From positions 1-40,683 of the forward strand of contig SVHD01000020.1 of assembly GCA_015056015.1 (NCBI GenBank): a DNA stretch of 40,683 nt, in the 5' to 3' direction. Below, one piece after another: positions 1-8,307 of the stretch. Position 1 is the stretch's first letter. The number at the start of each line of letters is the position of its first letter. The notes beneath the pieces were generated by a model. That model was not told where the DNA came from, ran no database searches, and was given only the letters and a program-made list of their open reading frames with translations. Made by a program: the position numbers and the translations under genes. Source of the stretch: Clostridiales bacterium. GTDB lineage: Bacteria > Bacillota > Clostridia > Christensenellales > Aristaeellaceae.

Positions 1-31
1 GGAGGTTACTTATATCTAAAGTCTTTTTTCT

Positions 32-56
32 CACCAGCTCTGCTGGTGGTTTTTTT
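32..56 (+). terminator. Rho-independent terminator of an upstream plus-strand gene
   Basis: A perfect 7-bp stem (CACCAGC / GCTGGTG) with a TCT loop is followed by a T run, which is the form of an intrinsic terminator. The gene it would end lies outside the window to the left. Confidence 0.75.
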
Positions 57-74
57 GCGCTAAAGCAAACAATA

Positions 75-108
75 AAAACTGCCCGGGATAATTCCCAGGC
101 AGTTTTTT
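75..108 (-). terminator. Terminator of the UPF0251/NifX-like gene
   Basis: The inverted repeat AAACTGCCCGGGA / TCCCAGGCAGTTT has one mismatch. It has an A run on the left and a T run on the right, so it can work in both directions. It lies just past the stop codon of the minus-strand gene ending at 118. Confidence 0.75.
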
Positions 109-117
109 ATTGAAGTC

Positions 118-906
118 TTATTTCCCGCAATGATCGCCGCAGGTATGGCTGCCGCATCCATGATCGCCGCAGGTATGGCCCTCATCGTGGTGATGGTCAT
201 GATGATCGCATTTTGCGTTGGGATCATAATTCAGGCGATTATTGATAAGAGCGGCCACAGCAAGGTCTGCGCTGCCCTTTACGCCACCGTAGAGCTTGAT
301 ACCGGCCTGGGAAAGGGCGGTCTGGGCGCCGCCGCCAATGCCGCCGCAGATCAGTGCATTGACCTGCAGCTGGGCCAGCATGCCGGCGAGCGCGCCGTGG
401 CCGCTGCCCTGGGTATTTACGATCATGCTCCTGGCAATTTTTCCATCTTCGATATCATAGATCTTAAAAGCGCCGGTGTGACCAAAATGCTGGAAAATCA
501 GGCCGTTTTCATAAGTAACTGCAATTCTCATATGATTTCCTCCTTGAAGATCGTTGGTTTGATGATGCTGGGTATGTCTTGGGCAATGGCTGCATTTGCC
601 ATGGCTGGGGGAACCATCACACAGCTGATAATCACCGCCTTCGATGGTAATGCCGCATCCTTCTACGAGGGCTTCAGCCAGCTTTTTCCTGGCAGAGGCA
701 TAGATCTGCTGAACGGTTGTTCTGGCCACGCCCATCTGCCGGCTGCACTGTTCCTGGGAATAATCTTCAAAATCGATCAGACGGATCGTTTCGTATTCAT
801 CAATTGAAAGCGTAACAGAATCCGCAAAAGCCTGATCGCAATGGGGAATGAATTCCCGGGTGGAAGGCAATGCGCATACGAGACGACATTTTCTGGGACG
901 GGACAA
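118..906 (-). CDS. UPF0251 (DUF134) DNA-binding domain fused to NifX/NifB-type dinitrogenase cofactor domain
   Basis: The 262-residue product has two halves. Residues 1-100 match the UPF0251 family: SRPRKCR near the start, then a sigma-like helix-turn-helix (LSIDEYETIRLIDFE, GVARTTVQQIYASARKKLAEAL). From about residue 126 it is a NifX-like domain (MRIAVTYENGLIFQHFGH, ICGGIGGGAQTAL), the fold that binds Fe-Mo cofactor precursors or Fe-S clusters. The C-terminus is rich in His and Cys and includes a repeated HTCGDH, so it probably binds metal. I chose the TTG start at 906 because AAAGGAG lies 9 nt upstream and SRPRKCR is where the family begins; the in-frame ATG at 948 has no such support. A strong promoter lies at 980-953. 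No other nitrogen-fixation genes are visible, so a general metal-cluster or regulatory role is more likely than nitrogenase assembly. The exact function is unknown. Confidence 0.85.
   Translation of the reverse strand: MSRPRKCRLVCALPSTREFIPHCDQAFADSVTLSIDEYETIRLIDFEDYSQEQCSRQMGVARTTVQQIYASARKKLAEALVEGCGITIEGGDYQLCDGSPSHGKCSHCPRHTQHHQTNDLQGGNHMRIAVTYENGLIFQHFGHTGAFKIYDIEDGKIARSMIVNTQGSGHGALAGMLAQLQVNALICGGIGGGAQTALSQAGIKLYGGVKGSADLAVAALINNRLNYDPNAKCDHHDHHHDEGHTCGDHGCGSHTCGDHCGK
130..179. repeat. 20-bp direct repeat encoding the HTCGDH metal-binding tail
   Basis: The 20-nt string starting ATGATCGCCGCAGG occurs at 130-149 and again at 160-179, a 30-bp period. It encodes two copies of HTCGDH on the minus strand, suggesting the metal-binding tail grew by an in-frame duplication. 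Confidence 0.8.
529..545 (-). promoter_or_regulatory. Internal ribosome binding site and ATG for a free NifX-like domain
   Basis: Inside the fused gene, an AAGGAGG (545-539) sits 7 nt before an in-frame ATG (531-529), exactly where the NifX-like domain begins (MRIAVTY). Initiation here would give a separate 137-residue protein. The match is better than that of most gene starts in the window. Confidence 0.7.
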
Positions 907-952
907 GGCAAATTCTCCTTTCAAAGAGCTTCCAAGGATACCCTTCAATACT

Positions 953-980
953 ATTATACCTCATAAATGGCATATGTCAA
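953..980 (-). promoter_or_regulatory. Sigma-A promoter of the UPF0251/NifX-like gene
   Basis: On the minus strand, TTGACA (980-975) and TATAAT (958-953) are 16 bp apart. Both hexamers are perfect, and the site lies about 47 bp upstream of the TTG start. Confidence 0.8.
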
Positions 981-1045
981 TAACTAAATGCACTTTTTAA
1001 AAAAATGCTGAAGATGGGTTGAGCATGATTTTGCCATTATTTTGT

Positions 1046-1075
1046 TTGGATTGCGCTTCTATTTTAGCTTATGAT
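1046..1075 (+). promoter_or_regulatory. Possible promoter of ftsH
   Basis: TTGGAT (1046-1051) and TATGAT (1070-1075) are 18 bp apart, about 40 bp before the ftsH start codon. Each hexamer is one or two bases from consensus. Confidence 0.45.
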
Positions 1076-1116
1076 ATCAATGAGCGAAAGGATTGCATAC
1101 AGGGGAGGTTTGAACA

Positions 1117-2931
1117 ATGAATGAAGTGAAAAAGCCTAAAAAACCGCTCATATTCTATTATCTGATTGCAATTACCGTAATTATGCTGATTAATACCCTT
1201 TTGATGCCCTGGCTTGCCAGGCAGCGGATCGTTGAAGTGGATTATGGTACCTTCATGAACATGACCGAAAACCGCGAAATTGGCGGCGTACAGATTGAAT
1301 ATAATCAGATTCTGTTTACCGACAAAGAAAATACGACAGTATATAAAACGGGTGTTTTGGATGATCCAAACCTTGTGACAAGGTTGCATGCATCCGGCGC
1401 GGAATTCCGGAGCGAGATTATCGAGGAAGCTTCGCCCCTCCTCAGCTTCTTGATTTCCTGGATTCTCCCGATGGTTTTTTTCATTATCATCGGTCAATTC
1501 CTCTCCAGGAAAATGATGGATAAGGCCGGCGGCCCCAACTCCATGATGTTCAACATGGGGAAATCCAATGCCAAGGTCTATGTCCAATCAACGCAGGGAA
1601 TCAAATTTGATGATATAGAGGGCGTCGATGAGGCAGAAGAAAGCCTCCAGGAAATCGTAGATTATTTACATAATCCTGATAAATACAAGCAGATTGGCGC
1701 TTCCATGCCCAAAGGTGTGCTGCTTGTTGGCCCGCCCGGTACCGGCAAAACCATGCTGGCAAAGGCAGTCGCCGGCGAAGCCAACGTGCCCTTCTTTTCC
1801 ATGAGCGGATCCGAATTTGTGGAAATGTTTGTAGGGATGGGGGCAAGCAAGGTGCGCGATCTGTTCAAACAGGCGAAAGAAAAAGCGCCCTGTATTGTTT
1901 TCATCGATGAAATCGACGCCATTGGGAAAAAACGCGACGGCGGCCATATGGGCGGCAATGACGAGCGGGAGCAAACGCTCAATCAGCTGCTGACGGAGAT
2001 GGATGGTTTTGAAGGAAACAACGGGGTAATGATTCTGGCTGCCTCCAATCGCCCGGAATCACTGGATCCAGCGCTGACGCGGCCCGGTCGCTTTGACCGG
2101 CGGATTCCCGTAGAATTGCCTGATTTACAGGGACGTGAAAAGATTCTGATGGTTCATGCCAGAAAAATCAAAACGGAAAGTAATATCGATTATCTCCAGG
2201 TAGCACGGATGGCATCCGGGGCTTCCGGCGCGGAATTGGCCAATATCGTGAATGAAGCGGCCCTTCGTGCCGTCCGGGATGGGCGACAATTGGTCTCTCA
2301 GCAGGATCTGGAAGAAAGCATTGAAGTGGTTATCGCCGGATATCAGAAAAAGAACGCCATTTTAACCGATAAAGAAAAACTGACCGTTGCTTATCATGAA
2401 ATCGGGCATGCGCTGATTGCGGCGAAACAAAGCAATTCGGCGCCGGTACAAAAAATTACTATCATTCCGCGCACGTCCGGCGCTCTTGGCTATACCATGC
2501 AGGTGGAAGAGGGCAATCATTACCTGATGACGAAGGAAGAAATTGAAAACAAAATCGCCACCTATACCGGCGGCCGTGCGGCAGAGGAAATTGTATTTGG
2601 CGTTGTATCTACCGGCGCCGCCAACGATATTGAGCAGGCAACGCGCCTGGCGCGCGCCATGGTTACGCGCTACGGCATGAGCAAGGATTTTGACATGGTT
2701 GCCATGGAAACGGTGAATAATCAGTATCTTGGCGGCGATACGTCCCTGTTCTGCTCTGCACAAACCCAGGCAAGGATTGATCAGCAGGTGGTGGATCTGG
2801 TCCGGGAGCAGCATCAGAAAGCGCTTGCCATCCTGGAAGAAAACAAAGATAAGCTGCATGAGTTATCCAAATATCTTTACGAAAAGGAAACCATTACCGG
2901 TGAAGAATTTATGAGAATTCTCGGTCAATAA
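1117..2931 (+). CDS. ftsH: ATP-dependent zinc metalloprotease FtsH
   Basis: FtsH is a membrane-anchored hexameric AAA+ protease that degrades misassembled membrane proteins and some cytosolic regulators. The 604-residue product has membrane segments near residues 11-31 and 107-128 around an extracytoplasmic loop. The Walker A motif GPPGTGKT is at 205-212, Walker B VFIDEID at 261-267, and the second region of homology around 309-330. The zinc site HEIGH is at 427-431 (usually HEAGH), with a likely third ligand at Asp504 in TGAAND. The length is close to the family norm of 600-650. The ATG at 1117 is preceded by AGGGGAGG at 1101-1108. It is monocistronic, ending in a bidirectional terminator. 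Confidence 0.97.
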   Translation: MNEVKKPKKPLIFYYLIAITVIMLINTLLMPWLARQRIVEVDYGTFMNMTENREIGGVQIEYNQILFTDKENTTVYKTGVLDDPNLVTRLHASGAEFRSEIIEEASPLLSFLISWILPMVFFIIIGQFLSRKMMDKAGGPNSMMFNMGKSNAKVYVQSTQGIKFDDIEGVDEAEESLQEIVDYLHNPDKYKQIGASMPKGVLLVGPPGTGKTMLAKAVAGEANVPFFSMSGSEFVEMFVGMGASKVRDLFKQAKEKAPCIVFIDEIDAIGKKRDGGHMGGNDEREQTLNQLLTEMDGFEGNNGVMILAASNRPESLDPALTRPGRFDRRIPVELPDLQGREKILMVHARKIKTESNIDYLQVARMASGASGAELANIVNEAALRAVRDGRQLVSQQDLEESIEVVIAGYQKKNAILTDKEKLTVAYHEIGHALIAAKQSNSAPVQKITIIPRTSGALGYTMQVEEGNHYLMTKEEIENKIATYTGGRAAEEIVFGVVSTGAANDIEQATRLARAMVTRYGMSKDFDMVAMETVNNQYLGGDTSLFCSAQTQARIDQQVVDLVREQHQKALAILEENKDKLHELSKYLYEKETITGEEFMRILGQ

Positions 2932-2965
2932 AAAACAGGCTCCGCATTTTGCGGGGCCTGTCATT
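2931..2965. terminator. Bidirectional terminator between ftsH and the F420-ligase-like gene
   Basis: The stem ACAGGCTCCGC / GCGGGGCCTGT with an ATTTT loop is flanked by A and T tracts. It serves ftsH on the plus strand and the convergent gene on the minus strand. Confidence 0.75.
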
Positions 2966-2976
2966 TTGCGTAAAAA

Positions 2977-4173
2977 TCAGTCGCTGGTATAATTATCGAA
3001 ATAGCCCTGGATATATACAAAGGGCGTGCCCTTATCGCCGGAGCCGGAGGTCAGATCGCACAGAGAGCCGATCAGATCGGTAATCCGCCGGGGAGTGGTG
3101 CCCTGGGCGGCCATCTGGCCTACCAGACTGCTGCCATCCTTATGCTGGATCTTATCCTTGATGGCGTCGCGGAGGGCTTCACCGGAAAGATTGGCGAAAT
3201 CATTATCCGCCAGATACTTCAGCTTCAATTCATTGGGCGTGCCTTCCAGGCCGGCAGTGTAGGCAGGGGAGACAACAGGATCAGCCAGTTCCCAAATTTT
3301 GCCCACAGGATCCTTGAAGGCGCCATCGCCGTAAACCATAACTTCCACATGTTTCCCCGTCTTTTTCAGCAGACGATCCTGAACATCCTCCACCAGATCC
3401 TGGCATTCGCGGGGGAAGAGCTTGATTTTATCTTCCGTGGATTTATTGGAGCCCAGCAGGCCATATTTGGGGTTGTAGCCACTGCCGTTGATGGGCGCGT
3501 TCATGATTTCATCCATGCCGAATACTTTTTCGGCCCCGGCTTCCCGAAGCAGCCGCTTGGTGCGCTGACGGGAATGAATATCGCAGTTGAGCACATTCTT
3601 GGTATACTTCAGGATCACCCGGGGATCATTGGCAAATACGAATTCCACGTCAGCGCCGCATTCGCGAATCAGGGATTCATAGTATTCCACATAATCCATG
3701 CCGGTGAAAGGATGCTTTTCATAGCCGAAAAGCTCGCGGTATTTTTTCAAATCCAGCACGTCGCTGTAAGGATTGACGCCGGATTCATCCACCTTATCAG
3801 GATGTACAAGATTATTGCCCACTTCATCGCTGGGATAGCTGAGCATCATCACGATTTTCTTGCATCCCTTGGCAATGCCGCGCAGGCAGATGGAAAAGCG
3901 ATTTCGGCTGAGGATTGGGAAGATAACGCCCACGGTTTCCCCGCCAAATTTATTGCGTACATCAGAAGCGATATCATCCACCGTGACATAATTTCCCTGC
4001 ACGCGGGCAACGATGGATTCCGTTATGGCAACCACGTCACGATCACGTACAGAAAAATCACCGTTTTCCACGGCCTGCATGATGCAATCCACAACGATCT
4101 TGGCCAAATCTTCGCCCTCACGAATAATGGGCGCACGAAGACCCATGGAAACAGTACCGATCATTCGGCTCAT
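2977..4173 (-). CDS. Coenzyme F420-0:L-glutamate ligase-like (CofE-like) protein
   Basis: The 398-residue protein resembles the F420-0 gamma-glutamyl ligase (CofE/FbiB) family: an N-terminal VSMGLRAPIIREGEDLAKIV, then DRDVVAITESIVARVQGN and a C-terminal VMVYGDGAFKDPVGKIWELADP. In methanogens and actinobacteria this family adds glutamate to F420-0 using GTP. No other F420 gene is visible, and most Clostridia do not make F420, so the real substrate may be a different small acid. The start at 4173 (MSRMIGT) has AGAGGTG 6 nt upstream; an in-frame ATG 14 codons earlier lacks one. It is transcribed alone and divergently from proC. Confidence 0.75.
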   Translation of the reverse strand: MSRMIGTVSMGLRAPIIREGEDLAKIVVDCIMQAVENGDFSVRDRDVVAITESIVARVQGNYVTVDDIASDVRNKFGGETVGVIFPILSRNRFSICLRGIAKGCKKIVMMLSYPSDEVGNNLVHPDKVDESGVNPYSDVLDLKKYRELFGYEKHPFTGMDYVEYYESLIRECGADVEFVFANDPRVILKYTKNVLNCDIHSRQRTKRLLREAGAEKVFGMDEIMNAPINGSGYNPKYGLLGSNKSTEDKIKLFPRECQDLVEDVQDRLLKKTGKHVEVMVYGDGAFKDPVGKIWELADPVVSPAYTAGLEGTPNELKLKYLADNDFANLSGEALRDAIKDKIQHKDGSSLVGQMAAQGTTPRRITDLIGSLCDLTSGSGDKGTPFVYIQGYFDNYTSD

Positions 4174-4400
4174 ATAAAACACCTCTACCCGAATAAAGAA
4201 TGTGTTTCGGCGCATAGCGCTTTTACTGAGATATTATAATACAATCGCATCGATTTGTAAAATCCTTTGGGGAAATTTTTTTTGTATTTTTTTCTTTTCT
4301 TCACATTTTCCAGATTTTTCAAAAAAACTTAGGCAAATTTTGATGCTTTTTCTGTCGGCGAGCAAAGCGGCCGGCTTTCGGAGAAAAACAAAACTGATAC
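4174..4400. other. AT-rich divergent intergenic region, no gene seen
   Basis: This spacer between the F420-ligase-like gene and proC carries long T tracts around 4270-4330. I found no credible small gene or structured RNA in it. The open frames there are low-complexity and have no ribosome binding site. Confidence 0.6.
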
Positions 4401-4429
4401 TTGCAAGGATCATTCTTTCAGCTTATAAT
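4401..4429 (+). promoter_or_regulatory. Sigma-A promoter of proC
   Basis: TTGCAA (4401-4406) and a perfect TATAAT (4424-4429) are separated by 17 bp, about 30 bp before the proC start codon. Confidence 0.75.
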
Positions 4430-4458
4430 GAAAATATCATAAATGGGAGGAATTTACC

Positions 4459-5259
4459 ATGCGTTTGGGCGTAATTGGCTGCGGAAATATGGGCGGCGCA
4501 ATGCTGCGGAAACTATTGGCTTCTGAAAAATTTGCTCCGGATCAGATTATTGCTGCAGATAAAAATGCAGAATTGTTGAAAACCTTGGAAAGCCAGCTGC
4601 ATATTTGCATCACCACCAATAATGCGGATGCTGCCGCGGCCGATGTGCTGCTGCTTGCGGTAAAGCCCCAGTATCTGAGCGGTGTGCTTGCGGAAATTGC
4701 GCCGCACTTGAATCCCGATGCGCTGGTAATTTCGATTGTGCTGGGGTATAGCCTTGCCAAACTTGGAGAAGAGATGCAGAATGAAAAACTGCATATCATC
4801 CGCGTGATGCCCAATACGCCTGCTTTGGTTGGCGAAGGCGTTATGGCGGCCTGCCGCGGAAAATATGTGACGGATGCGGAATGGGAATATGCGCTTTCTC
4901 TGCTTTCCTGCATGGGGCTTGCGGAAGAAATTCCCGAAAATCTGATTGATGCGGTGACCGGCGTCAGCGGCAGTTCGCCCGCATTTATGTTTCTTTTCCT
5001 GGAGGCCCTTGCCGACGCCGGTGTTCGCGCCGGATTGCCAAGGGATACATCCATCCGCTTTGCGGCGCAAACCATGCTGGGCAGCGCCAAATTGGCGCTG
5101 GAAACGGGTAAGCATCCCGGCCAGCTCAAGGATATGGTTACGTCTCCCGCCGGCTCTACTATTGAAGGCATCGCTTCCCTTGAAAAGAATGCTTTCCGCG
5201 GTGCTGTGATCGAGGCGGCTGACGCAGTCGTTCGCAGATCCAAAGAATTCAGTAAATGA
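4459..5259 (+). CDS. proC: Pyrroline-5-carboxylate reductase
   Basis: This enzyme reduces 1-pyrroline-5-carboxylate to proline with NAD(P)H, the last step of proline synthesis. The 266-residue length is typical. The N-terminal Rossmann motif is visible as GVIGCGNMGGAM, followed by LLAVKPQYL and MPNTPALVGEG. The C-terminal dimerisation domain carries the family signature (VTGVSGSSPAFMFLFLEALADAG, then TSPAGSTIEGIASLE). GGGAGG at 4445-4450 lies 8 nt before the ATG. It is a single-gene unit between its own promoter and terminator; no proA or proB is nearby. Confidence 0.96.
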   Translation: MRLGVIGCGNMGGAMLRKLLASEKFAPDQIIAADKNAELLKTLESQLHICITTNNADAAAADVLLLAVKPQYLSGVLAEIAPHLNPDALVISIVLGYSLAKLGEEMQNEKLHIIRVMPNTPALVGEGVMAACRGKYVTDAEWEYALSLLSCMGLAEEIPENLIDAVTGVSGSSPAFMFLFLEALADAGVRAGLPRDTSIRFAAQTMLGSAKLALETGKHPGQLKDMVTSPAGSTIEGIASLEKNAFRGAVIEAADAVVRRSKEFSK

Positions 5260-5269
5260 AATGTAAAGA

Positions 5270-5308
5270 AGAATCCCCGCTTCCAAACGGAAACGGGGAT
5301 TTCTTTTT
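5270..5308 (+). terminator. Terminator of proC
   Basis: The stem AATCCCCG...CGGGGATT with an inner TTCC/GGAA stem is followed by TTTCTTTTTT. It lies 12 bp past the proC stop and probably also ends the convergent hydrolase gene. Confidence 0.75.
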
Positions 5309-5316
5309 TGATTTAA

Positions 5317-6186
5317 TCAGATGCGGAACCAGCAGAAGGAGGTGCACCCGGGCAGATCCCAGATGGTGAGGGGATACTTGCCTTCATCAATCATGAAATA
5401 GTAGAAATCATTGACCTGCACATGCTCAAAATGAGGCGCCACATCCAGGGGTACGCCAAGAATGGAAACTTCAACGCCGCCATTGGTGGTTTTGCATTTG
5501 CCATAGAGTTCGGGATTTTCGGCAATCACCTGTTCATAGATTTCGCCATATACAGGACTGGGGCCGCAATGAATGACCAGCGGATAATCCAGATAATCGG
5601 CCAATTCAGGGATTTCTTCCGCAGTAAAGCCATAATCGGCCAGGGTGCCGATATACATCATGATGTGGCGGGCACCATGCTTGCCAACCAGCAGATCGCC
5701 CACAATCAGATGATCCTTCAGTTCGTCATAGGGGGGCATTTCGTTGCCTTCGCGGTGATTGTAGAGATGATTGCCGTTGCGTTCATATTCCCACTTCAGA
5801 ATCATGTTGGACAGGGAATCGTGGGCGGGATAGCCGGCCTGGGCGTAGATCCACTGGGTATAGCCGGAGCAATCCAGACCGTAGATGTAAATAGAATCCT
5901 TACGGTAGAACTTGGTGGTTTCCCAGCACTTGCGGATGGCGAAATTGGGGTATTCAGACATGAAGCGTTCATCGCCCTTGCCGCCGAACATGTAGGGGAC
6001 GCCATGCTCGAATTTCGCTTCCACATTGGCGCCGGTGATTTCGTTATAGCGGCGAAGGAAAATATTATCCGCTTCAATCAGCGAAAAAGCGGCATCCAGC
6101 AGGGGAGTGCGTTCCACTTCCGCCATGGCCGGAGTGACCGTCAAGACGCAAAGAACAATGCAAAGCACCAGTAAACCTTTTTTCAT
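5317..6186 (-). CDS. Secreted NlpC/P60-family cell wall hydrolase
   Basis: The 289-residue protein begins with a clear signal peptide (MKKGLLVLCIVLCVLTVTPAMA, cleavage near residue 22). The papain-like NlpC/P60 catalytic residues are recognisable: Cys106 in YGLDCSGYTQWIY, His174 in GARHIMMYIG and a polar third residue near His206. Family members cleave peptide bonds in the peptidoglycan stem. The fold seems extended by an insertion between Cys and His (about residues 115-165). Its ATG overlaps the stop of the upstream XRE regulator gene by 4 nt (ATGA), so the two are translationally coupled and the regulator probably controls it. The natural substrate cannot be read from the sequence. Confidence 0.85.
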   Translation of the reverse strand: MKKGLLVLCIVLCVLTVTPAMAEVERTPLLDAAFSLIEADNIFLRRYNEITGANVEAKFEHGVPYMFGGKGDERFMSEYPNFAIRKCWETTKFYRKDSIYIYGLDCSGYTQWIYAQAGYPAHDSLSNMILKWEYERNGNHLYNHREGNEMPPYDELKDHLIVGDLLVGKHGARHIMMYIGTLADYGFTAEEIPELADYLDYPLVIHCGPSPVYGEIYEQVIAENPELYGKCKTTNGGVEVSILGVPLDVAPHFEHVQVNDFYYFMIDEGKYPLTIWDLPGCTSFCWFRI

Positions 6187-6434
6187 TTTTTACCTTCTCC
6201 TTCAATCATGCGGATTTGTTTTTCCAACGAATAAACCAACTGGCTCATCGGGACATGAAGCGCTTCTGCGATCGACCAAATGGTTTGAAAATTTGCCTTT
6301 TTCTTTCCATTTTCAATCATTGCCAAATGACTTCTGGAAATCCCGGCGAGACCGCTTAGCACCTCTTGCGTAAGCCCGCGTTCTTTTCGGAAATCCCTGA
6401 TTATTTTTCCCAAAACCACGCAATCGTAATGCAT
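6183..6434 (-). CDS. XRE-family helix-turn-helix regulator
   Basis: The 83-residue protein is a single Cro/C1-type helix-turn-helix domain: IIRDFRKERGLTQEVLSGLAG, then ISRSHLAMIENGKKKANFQT, filling about residues 9-65 with a short charged tail. There is no sensor domain. TAGGAGG lies 8-9 nt upstream of the ATG. It is the first gene of a two-gene unit with the NlpC/P60 hydrolase, overlapping it by 4 nt. The promoter of this unit is not clear; a TATGAT element lies upstream but its -35 is poor. Confidence 0.85.
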   Translation of the reverse strand: MHYDCVVLGKIIRDFRKERGLTQEVLSGLAGISRSHLAMIENGKKKANFQTIWSIAEALHVPMSQLVYSLEKQIRMIEGEGKK

Positions 6435-6567
6435 TTCATATTCCTCCTATTTTATTTTAGATCATAGCGCCTCGATTCGTGTCTATAAAAAGCGACATTT
6501 CCCCTTTTGGAGGCAAATAATGTATATCAGATCTAAAAAACAAAAGACGAAAATATAAATACAATAT

Positions 6568-6596
6568 TTGACGCAATGGGAAATCTATGCTATAAT
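6568..6596 (+). promoter_or_regulatory. Sigma-A promoter of yebC
   Basis: TTGACG (6568-6573) and TATAAT (6591-6596) are 17 bp apart, near consensus, placing the likely start of transcription at about 6603, roughly 37 nt before the yebC start. Confidence 0.85.
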
Positions 6597-6639
6597 AAAT
6601 TGTTCAATTATGATTACATCCTTTAGGAGGGATTTTCAA

Positions 6640-7386
6640 ATGTCCGGACATTCCAAATGGCACAATATTCAGGCGAAAAAGGGCAAGACTGACGCTGCGC
6701 GCGGCAAGATTTTCACTAAGATCGGCCGTGAAATCGCGATCGCTGTTCGTGAAGGCGGCGCGAACCCCGAATCCAACGGTAAATTGCGCGATATCATCGC
6801 CAAGGCCAAGGCCAATAACATGCCCAACGATAATATCAAGCGCTCCATCGCCAAGGCTGCCGGCGAAGGCTCTGGCGCCACTTATGAAGAAATGATGTAT
6901 GAAGGCTATGCCCCCGGCGGCGTGGCCATCATCTGCCAGATCGTTACCGATAACCGTAATCGTACTTCCAGCGATGTGCGCCACATCTTTGATAAGAACG
7001 GCGGCTCTCTGGGCACTCCCGGCTCCGTCAGCTACATGTTTGATAACAAGGGCGTTATCGTCATCGAACGCGAACCCGGTATGGATGAAGACGAAATGAT
7101 GATGACCGCTTTGGACGCCGGCGCCGAAGATATGAAGGCGGAAGAAGACGTATTTGAAATCTACACCGCGCCCAATGATTTCTCCATTGTCCGTGAAGAA
7201 CTGGAAAAGGCCGGCTATGCTTTCCTGTCCGCCGATAAGCAGATGGTTCCCCAGAACACCGTCGCTGTGGACGATCCTGATACCATCGCCAAGATTCAGA
7301 AGCTGCTGGATATGCTGGATGATAATGATGACGTCACCGAAGTGTATCATAACGCTGAGCTGCCTGAAGAAGAGGAAGAAGAATAA
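6640..7386 (+). CDS. yebC: YebC/PmpR-family protein
   Basis: The protein is 248 residues from MSGHSKWHNIQAKKGKTDA, the hallmark N-terminus of YebC. It continues with the expected motifs GREIAIAVREGG, KANNMPNDNIKRSI, YEGYAPGGVAIIC and DNRNRT. The C-terminus is acidic (LPEEEEEE). YebC proteins were long annotated as transcription regulators; recent work on the family also links them to relief of ribosome stalling at proline-rich stretches. The start at 6640 follows TTAGGAGG (6623-6630); an upstream in-frame ATG overlaps the promoter and can be discarded. Codon use is strongly biased, consistent with high expression. It may read through into the exported C39-like gene 29 nt downstream. Confidence 0.95.
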   Translation: MSGHSKWHNIQAKKGKTDAARGKIFTKIGREIAIAVREGGANPESNGKLRDIIAKAKANNMPNDNIKRSIAKAAGEGSGATYEEMMYEGYAPGGVAIICQIVTDNRNRTSSDVRHIFDKNGGSLGTPGSVSYMFDNKGVIVIEREPGMDEDEMMMTALDAGAEDMKAEEDVFEIYTAPNDFSIVREELEKAGYAFLSADKQMVPQNTVAVDDPDTIAKIQKLLDMLDDNDDVTEVYHNAELPEEEEEE

Positions 7387-7415
7387 TTCAAATTCGCTTT
7401 TCAAGCGGGATTGGA

Positions 7416-8279
7416 ATGAACATGCGCGATTTTCTCAAACGGATAACGCTTTTGCTTGCCTGTTGCGTTTTCATGTTTGGAAACGCGCATGTTTCTTTTG
7501 CGGATAATTTGACTCTGATGGAGGCGTTTTTCACCCGTCAGGAAGGGTATTCCGGCTGGGTTAGCGTTCCCGGCAAGGGGGAGATGCGCTATTATGCCCA
7601 GAATGATCCCCTCTGGGGAGCATTGGCCTATGAAAAAGCCGATACCGATTCCAGGCGCCCTTTCCGTGATTCCGGCTGCTGTCCTTCCGCCGCAGCCATG
7701 GCCGTTGCTGCCTTGATTCCCGAAGCTGATTTATCTGATATCAGCAATTACGCCAGGCGGCCGTATTCCCTTTGCTCCTGTTCCGTAAATAAAGATCGCT
7801 GCAATCGGCGTCACAGCCGCTATATTCTTTCCTCCGATCGCGATTTTTCCCGCTTTCTGCCGCTGGTTTTCGGTGATTTTGCTACCGGAAATAATACTTA
7901 TGGGGTATATAGCCGGGCTGTTTCAGCCGGAACCGGAACAGGTTTTCTTTATCCGATCGCAGAAATCTACGGGCTCAAGCTTACATTTACCGCTCGTTAT
8001 TCCGATGCGCTGGAAGCGATGGATCGGGGTGCGGCAGTGGCCGCACTGGCAGGAAAAGGCGGTGCTTTTACTGATACGGGGCATTACGTATTTCTGGCCA
8101 ATTATGATGAAGACAGGCTCTATGTGCTGGATCCGCTGCTGCGCGAAGTATACAAAACCAATTACAGCAGTAAACTGGAACTCATTCAGCCAGGGCTGGT
8201 TTCCATTTTGCATGATCAGGTTTCTTTTGCGCGATTCAATAATTTTCTGATCTTTGAGAAAATAACGGAAAATCCATAA
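7416..8279 (+). CDS. Exported C39-like (papain-fold) peptidase domain protein
   Basis: The 287-residue protein begins with a signal peptide (residues 1 to about 30, hydrophobic ITLLLACCVFMFG). It then shows the Peptidase_C39_2 pattern: YYAQNDPLWG (Gln62), GCCPSAAAMAV (Cys88 or Cys89), TGHYVFLANY (His223) and YVLDP (Asp239). This gives a Gln-Cys-His-Asp papain-like set, so it could be a secreted cysteine peptidase. A cysteine cluster at residues 120-129 is unusual for the family. The ribosome binding site is weak; an ATG two codons later (7422) is equally possible. It follows yebC closely and may depend on read-through. Confidence 0.75.
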   Translation: MNMRDFLKRITLLLACCVFMFGNAHVSFADNLTLMEAFFTRQEGYSGWVSVPGKGEMRYYAQNDPLWGALAYEKADTDSRRPFRDSGCCPSAAAMAVAALIPEADLSDISNYARRPYSLCSCSVNKDRCNRRHSRYILSSDRDFSRFLPLVFGDFATGNNTYGVYSRAVSAGTGTGFLYPIAEIYGLKLTFTARYSDALEAMDRGAAVAALAGKGGAFTDTGHYVFLANYDEDRLYVLDPLLREVYKTNYSSKLELIQPGLVSILHDQVSFARFNNFLIFEKITENP

Positions 8280-8307
8280 AACGGTCAGGCATTTGCCTGA
8301 CCGTTTT
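8278..8307. terminator. Bidirectional terminator
   Basis: A perfect 13-bp inverted repeat (AAAACGGTCAGGC / GCCTGACCGTTTT) with an ATTT loop lies between the convergent C39-like and SpoIVFB-like genes. It overlaps the last bases of both transcription units and works in either direction. Confidence 0.85.

Noticed and set aside
130-179. Short repeats as a CRISPR array
   Set aside because: There are only two 20-bp copies inside a coding region, encoding a repeated HTCGDH; no array or cas genes are seen.
118-906. NifX-like domain as evidence of nitrogen fixation
   Set aside because: No nifH, nifD, nifK, nifE or nifN is present in the window, and NifX-like domains fused to UPF0251 also occur in non-fixing anaerobes.
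3142-4239. Long plus-strand open frame (365 codons) antisense to the F420-ligase-like gene
   Set aside because: The real gene on the minus strand has family motifs and a ribosome binding site; the antisense frame reflects codon bias.
4202-4474. Open frame across the proC leader
   Set aside because: It is low-complexity and Phe-rich from T tracts, contains the proC promoter, and has no ribosome binding site.
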